Shown here one piece after another: positions 36,578 to 45,474 of a stretch of DNA of 64,000 nucleotides. The DNA is from Nitrobacteraceae bacterium AZCC 2146 (GTDB lineage Bacteria; Pseudomonadota; Alphaproteobacteria; Rhizobiales; Xanthobacteraceae), in assembly GCA_036924855.1 (NCBI GenBank), contig JBAGRP010000001.1, positions 7,118,001 to 7,182,000 of the forward strand, in the 5' to 3' direction. Position 1 is the first letter of the stretch. Every line of letters starts with the position of its first letter. Below the pieces are notes generated by a model that was given only the letters and a program-made list of their open reading frames with translations, had not been told where the DNA came from and ran no database searches. The position numbers and the translations under genes were made by a program.

Positions 36578-38761
36578 ATGAGCGCATTTTATCTCCCGGC
36601 CGCTATTCAGTTCGCAGCCATTCTGTTTCTAGGATTGCCGCTGGCGGCCATTCTGATGATCAGAGACAGCGCCCCGGCTTCGATGGGCTGGCCCCTGTTG
36701 GCTCCAGCGCTGGGAACGACGGTCTATCTCAGCGTCGGCACGATCCTGCACAGTTTCGGTCTGCAATCGATCCCGGTGTTCTGGATCCTGATCATTCTGG
36801 CGGCGATCGTTTTGTGCGTTCTGCTTGCGCGCACGCCGCGAGCCTTGAGGCGCGTGATGTGGGCTGGCATCGCGGTGGGTTTTGCCGGTGCGGCTTCGGC
36901 GTTCGTCCTGAATTCTACGGATCTGCAGTTCGCAGGTCTCGATTATTTTCCGCTGACCAACGACGATACGTTTTCGTATCTTGGCCTGATCGATCAGCTG
37001 AGAAGCACCGGGTGGATCGAGCCGCGCATTGCCTATCCCGCGGGTTTCTTTCCGCTGATAGAACACGCGGTTTACACCCGGACACCCGGCATGATTTTCG
37101 TTGCCGACTTCGCCGAACTGCTCGGGCTTGAAACCCATTCGTCGTTTTTTCTAGCGCAGCGCTTGGCATTGCCCATCATCGTGCTCGGCGCGAGCGGCGT
37201 GGTGATACTGGTGACGCGCAGCCTGACGGCGGCGTTGCTCTGTCTGGCATCGCTGATTTTCGGCAACGTGCTGCTGCACCAGATCCTGCACCAGTTCAAT
37301 TCCAGCACCATGGGCACCGCCATCGCGCCGGTGATTATCGCGGCCGCCATTTGGGCATTCCGTCCCGTGCGCAGCGAACGCGGGATGGTCGCGGGTTGCG
37401 CTTTGGCCGGGTGGGCCTGCGGGACGCTGGCGATCACCTCTATGGGGGCCCATCCATTCTATCTCATCGCATTCGGCGCCGTAGCGGTAATTGCGATTGC
37501 CAGCGATCGGCTTTGGGTGCGGGCGGTGAAGGGAGCAAGGGCGTTCGTCATCCTGTATCTGGTTTCGTCATTTCCCTTCGTGCTGAAGATCTGGCCGGCC
37601 ATGCTTAGCCAGTTCGCCAATGCCGGCAGCGGTCACCCCGGAGACTGGATCGCCACCAGCGGCTTCCTGATGCAGGCGACCGGCGTCACATTCACCACGG
37701 TCGCAAAGCTGTCAGCCTATCCGGTCATTCCGCAGATCGTTGCCATCTCCGTGCTTGTTTCTGTTCTGTTGGCGATTGTCGTGCTGGCGTGGGGCGCCGT
37801 GATGCCGGCTTGGCGCGGGGCGGTCCTGAAGAGCGACCTTGTCGCGCTGGCTTGCGTCGCGCTGCTTCTGTTGTTGTTTCAAACCGTGCTGTATGCGCAC
37901 GGCTCGGGCTACAGCCTGCTCAAGATCACCGATTATTTCGCCTTCGTCGGAGCGATGGTGGTAAGCGTCGCGGCCTTTCAACTCGGCCTGACGAGAAACA
38001 GGCTCGCCGGCGGCACGCTGATCGGTCTGATTGGCGCCTATTGTGTGATCGCATTCATCCAGAAGCAGGAACTTCTGGAACGCTATCGAGAGAGAACAGC
38101 GCTAGCGCCGTTGCCCGCCGCCTACCGACTGGACCAGAAATCAGCGGGCGCCACCCTGGTGCCGGACCTGATGGCGGAACCGCTGAATATGTTCCTGTAC
38201 GAAAACCGCTACGGAGCCGCCAAAATCGCGTTTCGCGATCCTGAGTCCAACCGGTACCGCCCGATCGACAAGGCCATGGCGAAGCCGGACCAGGTCGCCC
38301 GGATGTTCGTTACCGGAACCCTGGGGACGACCGTTGCCGACATTACCTATCCGGCTGCCCCGCCGCCGCCGGTGCTGGACATCGCGCCCCTGATCGGACA
38401 GACGCGTCTAGTCCAACCCGATCACCATTGGCTTGGCCCCGAAGGCGCGATCGCCAATACGCTATGGCGGTGGCTCAGCGTGTCCGGCAGATTCCTGATC
38501 TACGGACCATTGGCCCGGAACCAGAGAACGCTCGCGGTCGATCTGGCCCCGGGGCCGGATTTGCACTCGGACAATCGCATCGAATTCTACGTATCCGGCC
38601 AGCATCTGCTGACGATTTCGCCCGGGGAACTGCCCCGGCAGGTGACGGTCCCGCTGCCCGCGCTCTCGGAGACGGAAAACGAGGCGGAAATCCGGATCGT
38701 CGGGCCGGCCGGTGGAATTCACCAGTTATCAGTGGCGAAATTGCTGAGCTTTCCGCGCTAA
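36578..38761 (+). CDS. Large membrane protein with C-terminal beta-rich domain
   Basis: About 727 residues from the ATG at 36578 (MSAFYLPAAIQFAAILFLGL); 59 open codons upstream look non-coding. It has about twelve hydrophobic segments. A loop reading FPLTNDDTFSYLGLIDQL near residue 123, with paired Asp residues after the first helices, matches the GT-C layout. The last 120 residues (FLIYGPLARNQRTLAVDLAP, then IEFYVSGQHLLTISPGELPR) form a beta-rich tail. It reads in the same direction as the GT2/heptose block that starts 220 bases downstream and may be its first gene. Sugar-transfer role inferred, not shown. Confidence 0.6.
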   Translation: MSAFYLPAAIQFAAILFLGLPLAAILMIRDSAPASMGWPLLAPALGTTVYLSVGTILHSFGLQSIPVFWILIILAAIVLCVLLARTPRALRRVMWAGIAVGFAGAASAFVLNSTDLQFAGLDYFPLTNDDTFSYLGLIDQLRSTGWIEPRIAYPAGFFPLIEHAVYTRTPGMIFVADFAELLGLETHSSFFLAQRLALPIIVLGASGVVILVTRSLTAALLCLASLIFGNVLLHQILHQFNSSTMGTAIAPVIIAAAIWAFRPVRSERGMVAGCALAGWACGTLAITSMGAHPFYLIAFGAVAVIAIASDRLWVRAVKGARAFVILYLVSSFPFVLKIWPAMLSQFANAGSGHPGDWIATSGFLMQATGVTFTTVAKLSAYPVIPQIVAISVLVSVLLAIVVLAWGAVMPAWRGAVLKSDLVALACVALLLLLFQTVLYAHGSGYSLLKITDYFAFVGAMVVSVAAFQLGLTRNRLAGGTLIGLIGAYCVIAFIQKQELLERYRERTALAPLPAAYRLDQKSAGATLVPDLMAEPLNMFLYENRYGAAKIAFRDPESNRYRPIDKAMAKPDQVARMFVTGTLGTTVADITYPAAPPPPVLDIAPLIGQTRLVQPDHHWLGPEGAIANTLWRWLSVSGRFLIYGPLARNQRTLAVDLAPGPDLHSDNRIEFYVSGQHLLTISPGELPRQVTVPLPALSETENEAEIRIVGPAGGIHQLSVAKLLSFPR

Positions 38762-38981
38762 CAGGCTTGCCAGACCCTGCACAGTCAGGTGAAAAGGGCC
38801 CCTCAGACACCCCCGGCGGCGTCCAAGGCTCGTCTGCAACGGTCCGCCCGCATTCCGGACATGAGTTGCCGCGCCAAGGTCCAAGCGACCCCGTTGCCGT
38901 TGGTGTTACAGGCTTTCCCCCTCCTGTCATGGGCAACCTTTCAGTCGGTGCGGGAAACCAATACGCAGTCAAGGACACCAG

Positions 38982-39984
38982 ATGACGGTAAGCGAAGCAC
39001 GACACACCGGTGGCGCCACAAGCGTCGAGCTGTCGATTGTCGTCCCGGTCTACAAGGAGGCCGGCAACATCAAGCCGTTCCTGCAACGCACCGAAGCGGT
39101 GATGGCCAGGCTCGGCGCGACCTACGAGATCATCTTTGCGATGGATCCGTCGCCGGATGAGACCGAGGTCGTGATTCTGCGCGAGATCGAGCGCAATCCT
39201 GCCGTGAAGCTGATCCTGTTTTCCCGCCGCTTCGGCCAGCCCGCGGCGACCATGGCGGGAATCCTGAATTGCACCGGCGAGAAATGCGTCGTGATCGATG
39301 TCGATCTGCAGGACCAGCCCGAGGTGATCGAACAGCTTTACGCCAAGATGGCCGAGGGGTTCGAGGTCGTCTACGCGATGCGTTCGTCGCGCGAGGGCGA
39401 AACGCTGATCAAGAAGGCGGTGTCGTATTTCGGCTACTCGGTCATCAACCGGCTCAGCGACGTTCAAAATTCCGCGCAATACCGGCGATTTCCGGATCAT
39501 GTCGCGCCGAGTGATCGAAGAACTGCGCGGCCTTTCGGAAAGCCATGGCTTCCTGCGTGGCATGGTTGCCTTTGTCGGCTTCAAGCAGGCCGCGGTGCTC
39601 TACAGCCGCGATGCCCGACTGACCGGAACCGGCAATTACAACCGCCTGATCGGATCGCTGCGGATCGGCATCAACGGCCTCGTCGGCTTCAGCAGCCGCC
39701 CGCTGCAGGTGATGTCGATGTCCGGCTTCGTGGTTGCCGCCATCAGCTTTCTCGTCGGCTTCTGGTACGTCGTGCAAAGAATCGCGGGGGTCGATCTGAC
39801 GCCCGGCCTGCCGACGACGGTGCTGGTCGTATCGTTCTTCTCCGGCGTGCAATTGCTGGCGCTCGGTCTGGTGGGCGAGTATATCGGCCGCATTTATGAT
39901 GAAACCAAGCGCAGACCGATGTATATCGTCGACAAGAAGATCAATTTTTCCGGGCCGATCGGTCAATCAGCCGACGCGGTATAG
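38982..39984 (+). pseudogene. GtrB/ArnC-like polyprenyl-phosphate glycosyltransferase, frameshifted
   Basis: One gene in two frames. The first part (to about 39470) carries ELSIVVPVYKEAGNIKPFLQ, YEIIFAMDPSPDETE and VVIDVDLQDQPEVIEQLY, a DPM1/GtrB-type GT2 domain. The frame then slips at CAAAATT (39466-39469), where three A instead of four would give VQIPRNTGDFRIMSRRVIEE, the expected family sequence. The second part ends with two membrane segments (VMSMSGFVVAAISFLVGFWY and LPTTVLVVSFFSGVQLLALG) and GEYIGRIYDETKRRPMYIV, typical of GtrB. Such enzymes load a sugar onto undecaprenyl phosphate, to be flipped by a GtrA-like protein; one is encoded at 40912. A single extra A may be a sequencing error or a real inactivating change. 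Confidence 0.85.
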
Positions 39985-40024
39985 GCAAGCTGCCGGTCTG
40001 GTGGCAGGGTGATTGTGAACAACG

Positions 40025-40912
40025 ATGAATGACATAACGTTTCCTCCTGTTTCACCCGGACAAGACTTTCCGGTCTGGAACGGAAGCGCCTTTGTTCACT
40101 CTGGCAGCTCGACGCGCGTGCTGGCCTATGAAGTCGGTGAGTCCGGTTGGTCGGATGAACTGACCGAGCTTCATGAGAGCGCCACCGAATCCGGATCGCA
40201 TTTCATCGACATGGCGTCGCGGCGTCATGCGGTGAACGAACTCAAGCGCGCGCTCGGTTCGCGCCCGGCGTCGATCATGGAGGTCGGCTGTTCGGCCGGT
40301 CATCTGCTGGCCGACATGCGCGTCAGCCTGCCCAACACCACGCTCACCGGCGGCGATTACACACTGGGGACGCTGGTCAAGCTTGGCGCCAAGATGCCGG
40401 ATATTCCGCTGGTGCGTTTCAATCTGGCCAACAGCCCTCTGCCCGCGGATACGTACGATGCGATGGTGCTGCTCAATGTGCTGGAGCACATCGAGGACGA
40501 CGTCGCCGCTGTCAGGCATATCGCGCGGATGCTGAAGCCCGGCGGTGTCGCAGTGATCGAAGTGCCGGCTGGTCCCGAACTGTTCGATGACTACGACCGG
40601 GAGCTGAAGCATTTCCGCCGCTATACGCTGCCGGGCCTGTGCAAGGTGATCGACGCCGCGGGCCTGAAGATCGAGCGACGAAACTATCTTGGCGCGCTGA
40701 TCTATCCCGCTTTCTATCTCGCCAAGAAGCTGTCGCAAAACAGTCCGAAGCCCGCCGCCGAGCGGGAGAAGCACGTCGCCAATGCGATCGGCGCGACCTC
40801 GCGCCTCAATCCGATCGGCCATGCCGTGATGGCGCTCGAGGAAATGATGTCACGCGCGGTCGAGTTCCCGCGCGGCATTCGCTGCGTGGTCACGGCGCGA
40901 AAGCCGGCGTGA
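40025..40912 (+). CDS. SAM-dependent methyltransferase (class I)
   Basis: 295 residues. The SAM site is SIMEVGCSAGHLLADMRVSL, followed by LTGGDYTLGTLVKLGAK and LVRFNLANSPLPADTYDAMV, with LLNVLEHIEDDVAAVRHIAR and MLKPGGVAVIEVPAG after that. It is a class I Rossmann methyltransferase of the Methyltransf_11/23 type. The HFRRYTLPGLCKVIDAAGL region is typical of those in glycan loci. Its stop TGA overlaps the ATG of the GtrA gene (TGATG). It opens the coupled heptose block and may methylate the sugar made by it, or the lipid-linked glycan. Confidence 0.85.
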   Translation: MNDITFPPVSPGQDFPVWNGSAFVHSGSSTRVLAYEVGESGWSDELTELHESATESGSHFIDMASRRHAVNELKRALGSRPASIMEVGCSAGHLLADMRVSLPNTTLTGGDYTLGTLVKLGAKMPDIPLVRFNLANSPLPADTYDAMVLLNVLEHIEDDVAAVRHIARMLKPGGVAVIEVPAGPELFDDYDRELKHFRRYTLPGLCKVIDAAGLKIERRNYLGALIYPAFYLAKKLSQNSPKPAAEREKHVANAIGATSRLNPIGHAVMALEEMMSRAVEFPRGIRCVVTARKPA

Positions 40913-41346
40913 TGCAGTCAGCGCTGATCACCGAATTCTGGCGTCTCGTGCGCTTTTCGTTGGTCGGCGGAATCGCGACCGGCGTCTATTTGCTGGCCGC
41001 GCTGATTGCGGTCGAAGCAGCAGGCGCGAGCCCAATGGTCGGCGCGACGGTTGGTTTCTGCGCCTCGTTTGTTGTGTCTTACATCGGCCACTTCCGCTTT
41101 ACGTTTGCGGTGCCAGGCCGTTATCGCGATTACGTCGTGAAATTTGCCGTGAGTTCGCTGGTCTCGTTCCTGATCAGCACGCTCGCAATGTGGCTTGCCA
41201 CAAAATTGCTGATGATCGACTACAGGATCGCGTTGATCGCGATCGCGATCATCATTCCGATCAGCAGTTATCTGGTCAATCGGTTCTGGGTGTTCCTGCA
41301 CCCTGCTGACACCGCGCCATCCGGCCAGCCCTTCAAGACCATGTGA
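40912..41346 (+). CDS. GtrA-family membrane protein
   Basis: 144 residues, four predicted membrane segments. RLVRFSLVGGIATGVYLLAA opens it, with SFVVSYIGHFRFTF and ISSYLVNRFWVF later. The GtrA family's RF..VG...T...D pattern and N..N..R/.F.F are seen in weakened form. GtrA proteins are thought to flip a polyprenyl-phosphate sugar (or help a GtrB enzyme do so). The frameshifted GtrB-like gene just upstream is the natural partner. It overlaps the methyltransferase stop (TGATG). Confidence 0.82.
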   Translation: MQSALITEFWRLVRFSLVGGIATGVYLLAALIAVEAAGASPMVGATVGFCASFVVSYIGHFRFTFAVPGRYRDYVVKFAVSSLVSFLISTLAMWLATKLLMIDYRIALIAIAIIIPISSYLVNRFWVFLHPADTAPSGQPFKTM

Positions 41347-41364
41347 GAGAACAGGACGTTTCTG

Positions 41365-42321
41365 ATGCAATGTTTCGTCACCGGAGCCGCAGGCTTCATC
41401 GCCAGCAATCTGGTGGACCGCCTGTTGGCCGCGGGCCACAGCGTCGTCGGCTATGACAATTTCTCCACTGGCCAGCGCCGCTTCATCGAAGGCGCGCTGA
41501 AGTCGCCGAACTTCAGACTGGTCGAGGCCGACCTGCTGAACACCGAGGCGCTCCGCGCTGCGGTCGTCGGCTGCGATATGGTGTTTCATTTCGCCGCGAA
41601 TGCAGACGTTCGCTTTGGCACGCATCATCCGTTCAAGGACATCGAGCAGAACCTGATCGCGACCTATAACGTGCTGGAGGCCATGCGCGCCAACGGCATC
41701 AAGAAGATCGCGTTCTCTTCGACCGGCTCGGTCTATGGCGAAGCGACCGTGTTTCCGACGCCGGAAAACGCACCGTTCCCGGTGCAGACGTCGCTGTATG
41801 GCAATTCGAAGGTCGCGGCCGAAGGTTTGATCTCGTCCTATTGCGAAGGCTTCGGCTTCCAAGGCTTCATCTTCCGCTTCGTCTCGATCCTAGGCGAGCG
41901 CTACACCCACGGCCACGTCTTCGACTTCTACCAGAAGCTGCTCGCGGACCCGTCGAAGCTCGAAGTGCTCGGCAATGGCAAGCAGCGCAAATCCTACCTC
42001 TACATTCAGGACTGCATCGACGCGATCCTGATCACGGTCGAGCGCGCGCCCGATCGCGTCAACATCTTCAATCTTGGTCAAGATGAATATTGCGAGGTCA
42101 ACCAGTCGATCGGCTGGATCTGCGAGCGCCTCGGGCTGACGCCGAAGCTGGAATACACCGGCGGCGAACGCGGCTGGATCGGCGACAATCCGTTCATCTT
42201 CCTCGATTGCACCCGCATGCGGGCGCTTGGCTGGGCGCCGAAGATGTCGATCAACAAGGGCGTCGTCGCGACGCTGGAATATCTGATCGCCAATCCTTGG
42301 GTGGTCGAGGCACGGCCATGA
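41365..42321 (+). CDS. NAD-dependent sugar epimerase/dehydratase (extended SDR)
   Basis: 318 residues. GAAGFIASNLVDRLLAAGHS is the NAD site, YDNFSTGQRRFIEGAL the next block, FSSTGSVYGEA the catalytic Ser/Thr region and YGNSKVAAEGLIS the Tyr-x3-Lys. This is the UDP-glucose 4-epimerase/NDP-sugar epimerase group. An AGGA ribosome site lies upstream. Its stop overlaps the dehydrogenase start (ATGA). Because the downstream genes make an activated heptose, the substrate may be an NDP-heptose or another NDP-sugar to be oxidised by the next gene; this is inference from neighbours. Confidence 0.85.
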   Translation: MQCFVTGAAGFIASNLVDRLLAAGHSVVGYDNFSTGQRRFIEGALKSPNFRLVEADLLNTEALRAAVVGCDMVFHFAANADVRFGTHHPFKDIEQNLIATYNVLEAMRANGIKKIAFSSTGSVYGEATVFPTPENAPFPVQTSLYGNSKVAAEGLISSYCEGFGFQGFIFRFVSILGERYTHGHVFDFYQKLLADPSKLEVLGNGKQRKSYLYIQDCIDAILITVERAPDRVNIFNLGQDEYCEVNQSIGWICERLGLTPKLEYTGGERGWIGDNPFIFLDCTRMRALGWAPKMSINKGVVATLEYLIANPWVVEARP

Positions 42322-43613
42322 CGGTCTGCATCTACGGTCTCTGGCATCTCGGTTCGGTGACGGCGGCGTGCCTCGCATCACGCGGCATCGCCACGATCGG
42401 CCTCGCCGAAACCGAGCAGGCCGTGGCGGAGCTCAATGCCGGAAAGGCGCCGCTGTTCGAGCCCGGCCTCGATGCGCTGCTGACGCAGGGCTTGGAGAGC
42501 GGCACACTCCGCTTCACCAGCGATGTCGCGGCGGCGGTAGGCTCCGCCGATCTGCTCTGGGTCAATTTCGACACGCCCGTTGACGACGACGACGTCGCCG
42601 ATGTCGGTTATGTACTCGATCGCGTGCGCGGCACCTTTCCGCATCTGAAAGACGGCGCCGTCGTTCTGATCTCGTCGCAGGTGCCGGTCGGCAGCACGGC
42701 TTTGCTGGAGCGCGATTTCGCCGCCGTCGCCAATGGCCGCCAGGTGTCTTTCGCCTATTCGCCGGAGAATCTGCGGCTCGGCGCCGCGATCCAGGTATTC
42801 ACGCAGTCGGAGCGCATCGTCATCGGCATCCGCAGCGATGCGGCGCGCCGGGCAATCGAACCGGTTCTGAAGCCGTTCTGCGACACCTTGCTATGGATGC
42901 GGGTGGAATCCGCCGAAATGGTCAAGCACGCGCTCAACGCCTATTTGGCGACCTGCGTGACCTTCACCAACGAAATCGCCACGGTGTGCGAAAGCGTGGC
43001 GGCCGACATGAGCGAAGTCGAGGCAGCGCTGCGGCTCGATCCGCGTATCGGCAAGAAGGCCTATGTCCGCGCCGGCTCGGCGTTTGGCGGCGGCACGCTG
43101 GCGCGCGACGTGCAGTTCCTGAAGGCGATCGCCAAAGACGGCGACGTCCGCGTGCCCGTGTTGGCGGCGGTGCTGGAGAGCAACGACCATCACAAGGGCT
43201 GGGTTGTCAGGCATTTGCGCGGCCAGCTTGGCGCGCTCGAGGGCAAGAAGGTCGGCGTGCTTGGCCTGGCCTACAAGGCCGGCACCGATGCGATCCGGCG
43301 CTCGGTCGCAGTCGAGGTGATCGAGGAATTGATCGCCGGTGGCGCCGTTGTCACCGTGTTCGATCCGAAAGTCGCCACGCTGCCCGAGCCATTGAATTCC
43401 GCCGTGACAATCGCACCCTCGGCTGACGCGGTGTTCGCAGCCTGCGACGCCGTTGTGCTCGCCACCGAGTGGCCGGAGTTTCGTGAACTCGATTTCGCAT
43501 CGCTGGTCCCGAGCATGGGCCGCAGGATATTGATCGACCAGAACGCCTTCGCCGCCAAGCAACTGGCCGGCTTTGCCTCGTTGGACTACATCGTAGCGGG
43601 CAAGGTGCGATGA
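42318..43613 (+). CDS. Nucleotide-sugar dehydrogenase homologue lacking the catalytic cysteine
   Basis: 431 residues, the usual length of UDP-glucose/GDP-mannose dehydrogenases. The NAD domain opens with VCIYGLWHLGSVTAACLASR; central EMVKHALNAYLATCVTFTNEIA carries the expected Lys and Asn; the C-terminal domain has VGVLGLAYKAGTDAIRRS. In place of the usual GFGGSCFPKD the enzyme has SAFGGGTLARD (residues 254-264), so the catalytic cysteine is Thr260. The standard four-electron oxidation to a uronic acid needs that cysteine, so this enzyme probably does a different oxidation (for example to a keto or aldehyde sugar), or a partner completes it. It overlaps both neighbours by 4 bases. Not an ordinary UDP-glucose dehydrogenase. 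Confidence 0.85.
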   Translation: MTVCIYGLWHLGSVTAACLASRGIATIGLAETEQAVAELNAGKAPLFEPGLDALLTQGLESGTLRFTSDVAAAVGSADLLWVNFDTPVDDDDVADVGYVLDRVRGTFPHLKDGAVVLISSQVPVGSTALLERDFAAVANGRQVSFAYSPENLRLGAAIQVFTQSERIVIGIRSDAARRAIEPVLKPFCDTLLWMRVESAEMVKHALNAYLATCVTFTNEIATVCESVAADMSEVEAALRLDPRIGKKAYVRAGSAFGGGTLARDVQFLKAIAKDGDVRVPVLAAVLESNDHHKGWVVRHLRGQLGALEGKKVGVLGLAYKAGTDAIRRSVAVEVIEELIAGGAVVTVFDPKVATLPEPLNSAVTIAPSADAVFAACDAVVLATEWPEFRELDFASLVPSMGRRILIDQNAFAAKQLAGFASLDYIVAGKVR

Positions 43614-44479
43614 AACTTCAGGGTCGCTATGCGCTGATTACCGGCGCCAGCCAGGGGCTTGGCGCGGAGATCGCACGTCAATATGTGGCGAATGGCGCCA
43701 GCGTGCTGCTGTGCGCGCGCAGCGCCGACAAGCTCGCCGAGCAGGCGCAGACGCTGACGCCGTTGCTGGCACCGGGCGCCCGCATCGTCACCATAACCGG
43801 CGATGTCGGCGATCGGACCGATGTCGACGCCATCTTCGCGAAACTGCGCGCGGAATTTCCCCGGCTCGACATCCTCGTCAACAACGCCGGCATCTACGGC
43901 CCGATGGGCAAGATCGAAGACGTCGACCTGGACGAATGGGTCGATGCCATCCGGATCAATCTGCTTGGCCTGGTCTATGTCTCGCGCGCGGCGATGCCGA
44001 TGTTTCGGGCGCAACGCTACGGCAAAATCGTCAACATCTCCGGTGGCGGTGCGGCCAATCCGATGCCGGCGATCACCGCCTATGCGGCGTCGAAGGCCGG
44101 CGTCGTGCGCTTCACGGAATCGCTTGCGCTCGAATGCCAGGACGATCATATCGACGTCAACGCCATCGCGCCGGGCGCGCTGGTAACGCGGATGATGGAC
44201 CAGTTGCTTGAAGCCGGACCCGAGAAGGTCGGACAGAAGTTCTTCGACCGCATGAAAAAGATCGCCGGGGAGGGCGGCACGCCACTTGACGTCGGCGCCG
44301 CACTTTGCGTCTTTCTCGGCTCGGCGGAAAGCGATGGCATTACCGGCAAGTTGATCGCCGCGCAGTGGGATCGCTGGGAGGACTGGCCGCAACACCTCGA
44401 AGAACTCAATGCCAGCGACGTCTATACCTTGCGGCGCATCACCGGCCGCGACCGGAACAAGGAATGGGGCGACAAGTGA
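43610..44479 (+). CDS. Short-chain dehydrogenase/reductase
   Basis: 289 residues, classical SDR: GASQGLGAEIARQYVANGA (cofactor site), LVNNAGIYGPMG, NISGGGAANPMP (catalytic Ser) and YAASKAGVVRFTESLALE (Tyr-x3-Lys). A C-terminal extension after the core (GKLIAAQWDRWEDWPQHLEE onward) is about 40 residues long and typical of SDRs in glycan loci. It probably oxidises or reduces a sugar nucleotide in the same pathway as the flanking dehydrogenase and Gfo/Idh/MocA gene. Its start overlaps the dehydrogenase stop (ATGA), and the next gene's GTG overlaps its stop. Confidence 0.85.
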   Translation: MKLQGRYALITGASQGLGAEIARQYVANGASVLLCARSADKLAEQAQTLTPLLAPGARIVTITGDVGDRTDVDAIFAKLRAEFPRLDILVNNAGIYGPMGKIEDVDLDEWVDAIRINLLGLVYVSRAAMPMFRAQRYGKIVNISGGGAANPMPAITAYAASKAGVVRFTESLALECQDDHIDVNAIAPGALVTRMMDQLLEAGPEKVGQKFFDRMKKIAGEGGTPLDVGAALCVFLGSAESDGITGKLIAAQWDRWEDWPQHLEELNASDVYTLRRITGRDRNKEWGDK

Positions 44480-45474
44480 GCGAACTGGGCGTTGCGATCA
44501 TCGGCTGTGGCCTGATCGGCCACAAGCGCGCCAAGGCGCTCGGCGGCGCACGCCTGATGGTCTGCGCCGACATCGCGCAGGACCGCGCCGACAAGCTGGC
44601 GGCGACGGTTCCCGGCTGCAGGGCGGTCACGGACTGGAAGGATGCGGTTCGCGATCCCGCGGTGTCGATCGTCATGATCGCGACGCTGCACGATACCCTG
44701 GCCGAGATCGCGCATGGCGCGGTTGCGGCCGGCAAGCACGTGCTGATCGAGAAACCGGCGGCACGCAATGCTGCCGAGCTCGCGGGGCTTGCGGAAGCCG
44801 CGGCCGCCAATGGCTGTCTGGTCCGGGTCGGATTCAACCATCGCTATCACCGTGCGCTGCAGAAGGCCCACGACCTCGTGACCTCGGGCGCACTCGGCGA
44901 GTTGATGTTCCTGCGCGCACGTTACGGCCACGGCGGGCGCGTCGGCTATGATCGCGAATGGCGTGCCGATCCGAAGAAATCCGGCGGCGGCGAGCTGATC
45001 GACCAGGGGCCGCATCTGGTCGATCTGGCGCGCTGGTTTCTCGGCGACTTCGCCGATGTGGATGGTTTCGCAGCAACCTATTATTGGGACATGCCGGTCG
45101 ACGACAATGGCTTCCTGCTGCTGAAGACGGCGGAAAAGAAAGTCGCGTTCCTGCACGCCAGCTGCACCGAATGGAAGAACACGTTCTCATTCGAGATCTA
45201 TGGTCGCGACGGCAAGATCGACATCAACGGCCTCGGCGGCAGCTATGGCACCGAGCGGTTGACGTTCTACAAGATGCTGCCGCAAATGGGCCCCCCTGAG
45301 ACGACAAGCTGGGAATATCCGATGGCGGATAATTCGTGGGACGTCGAGTTTTCCGAGTTTGTTCAAGACATCCGGCTGAAGCGTCAGCCCTCCGCCGGAA
45401 TTCGCGACGCCATCGAAGCGCTGACCATCATCGAAAAAATTTACAGGATCTCTGGTTATGATCACCACGCGTAG
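44476..45474 (+). CDS. Gfo/Idh/MocA-family oxidoreductase
   Basis: 332 residues from a GTG that overlaps the SDR stop (GTGA). NAD(P) site LGVAIIGCGLIGHKRAKALG, then HVLIEKPAARNAAELAG with the conserved Glu-Lys-Pro and VRVGFNHRYHRALQKAHDLV; DQGPHLVDLARWFLGDF closes the core. Members oxidise or reduce sugars and sugar nucleotides (for example WlbA-type 3-oxidation of NDP-sugars). This is the third redox enzyme in a row, which suggests a keto-sugar route on the activated sugar. It overlaps the hddA gene by 17 bases. Confidence 0.87.
   Translation: MSELGVAIIGCGLIGHKRAKALGGARLMVCADIAQDRADKLAATVPGCRAVTDWKDAVRDPAVSIVMIATLHDTLAEIAHGAVAAGKHVLIEKPAARNAAELAGLAEAAAANGCLVRVGFNHRYHRALQKAHDLVTSGALGELMFLRARYGHGGRVGYDREWRADPKKSGGGELIDQGPHLVDLARWFLGDFADVDGFAATYYWDMPVDDNGFLLLKTAEKKVAFLHASCTEWKNTFSFEIYGRDGKIDINGLGGSYGTERLTFYKMLPQMGPPETTSWEYPMADNSWDVEFSEFVQDIRLKRQPSAGIRDAIEALTIIEKIYRISGYDHHA

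Noticed and set aside
40052-40822. 256-residue minus-strand frame opposite the methyltransferase
   Set aside because: His/Arg/Gln-rich complementary frame with no motif; the plus-strand SAM site is clear.
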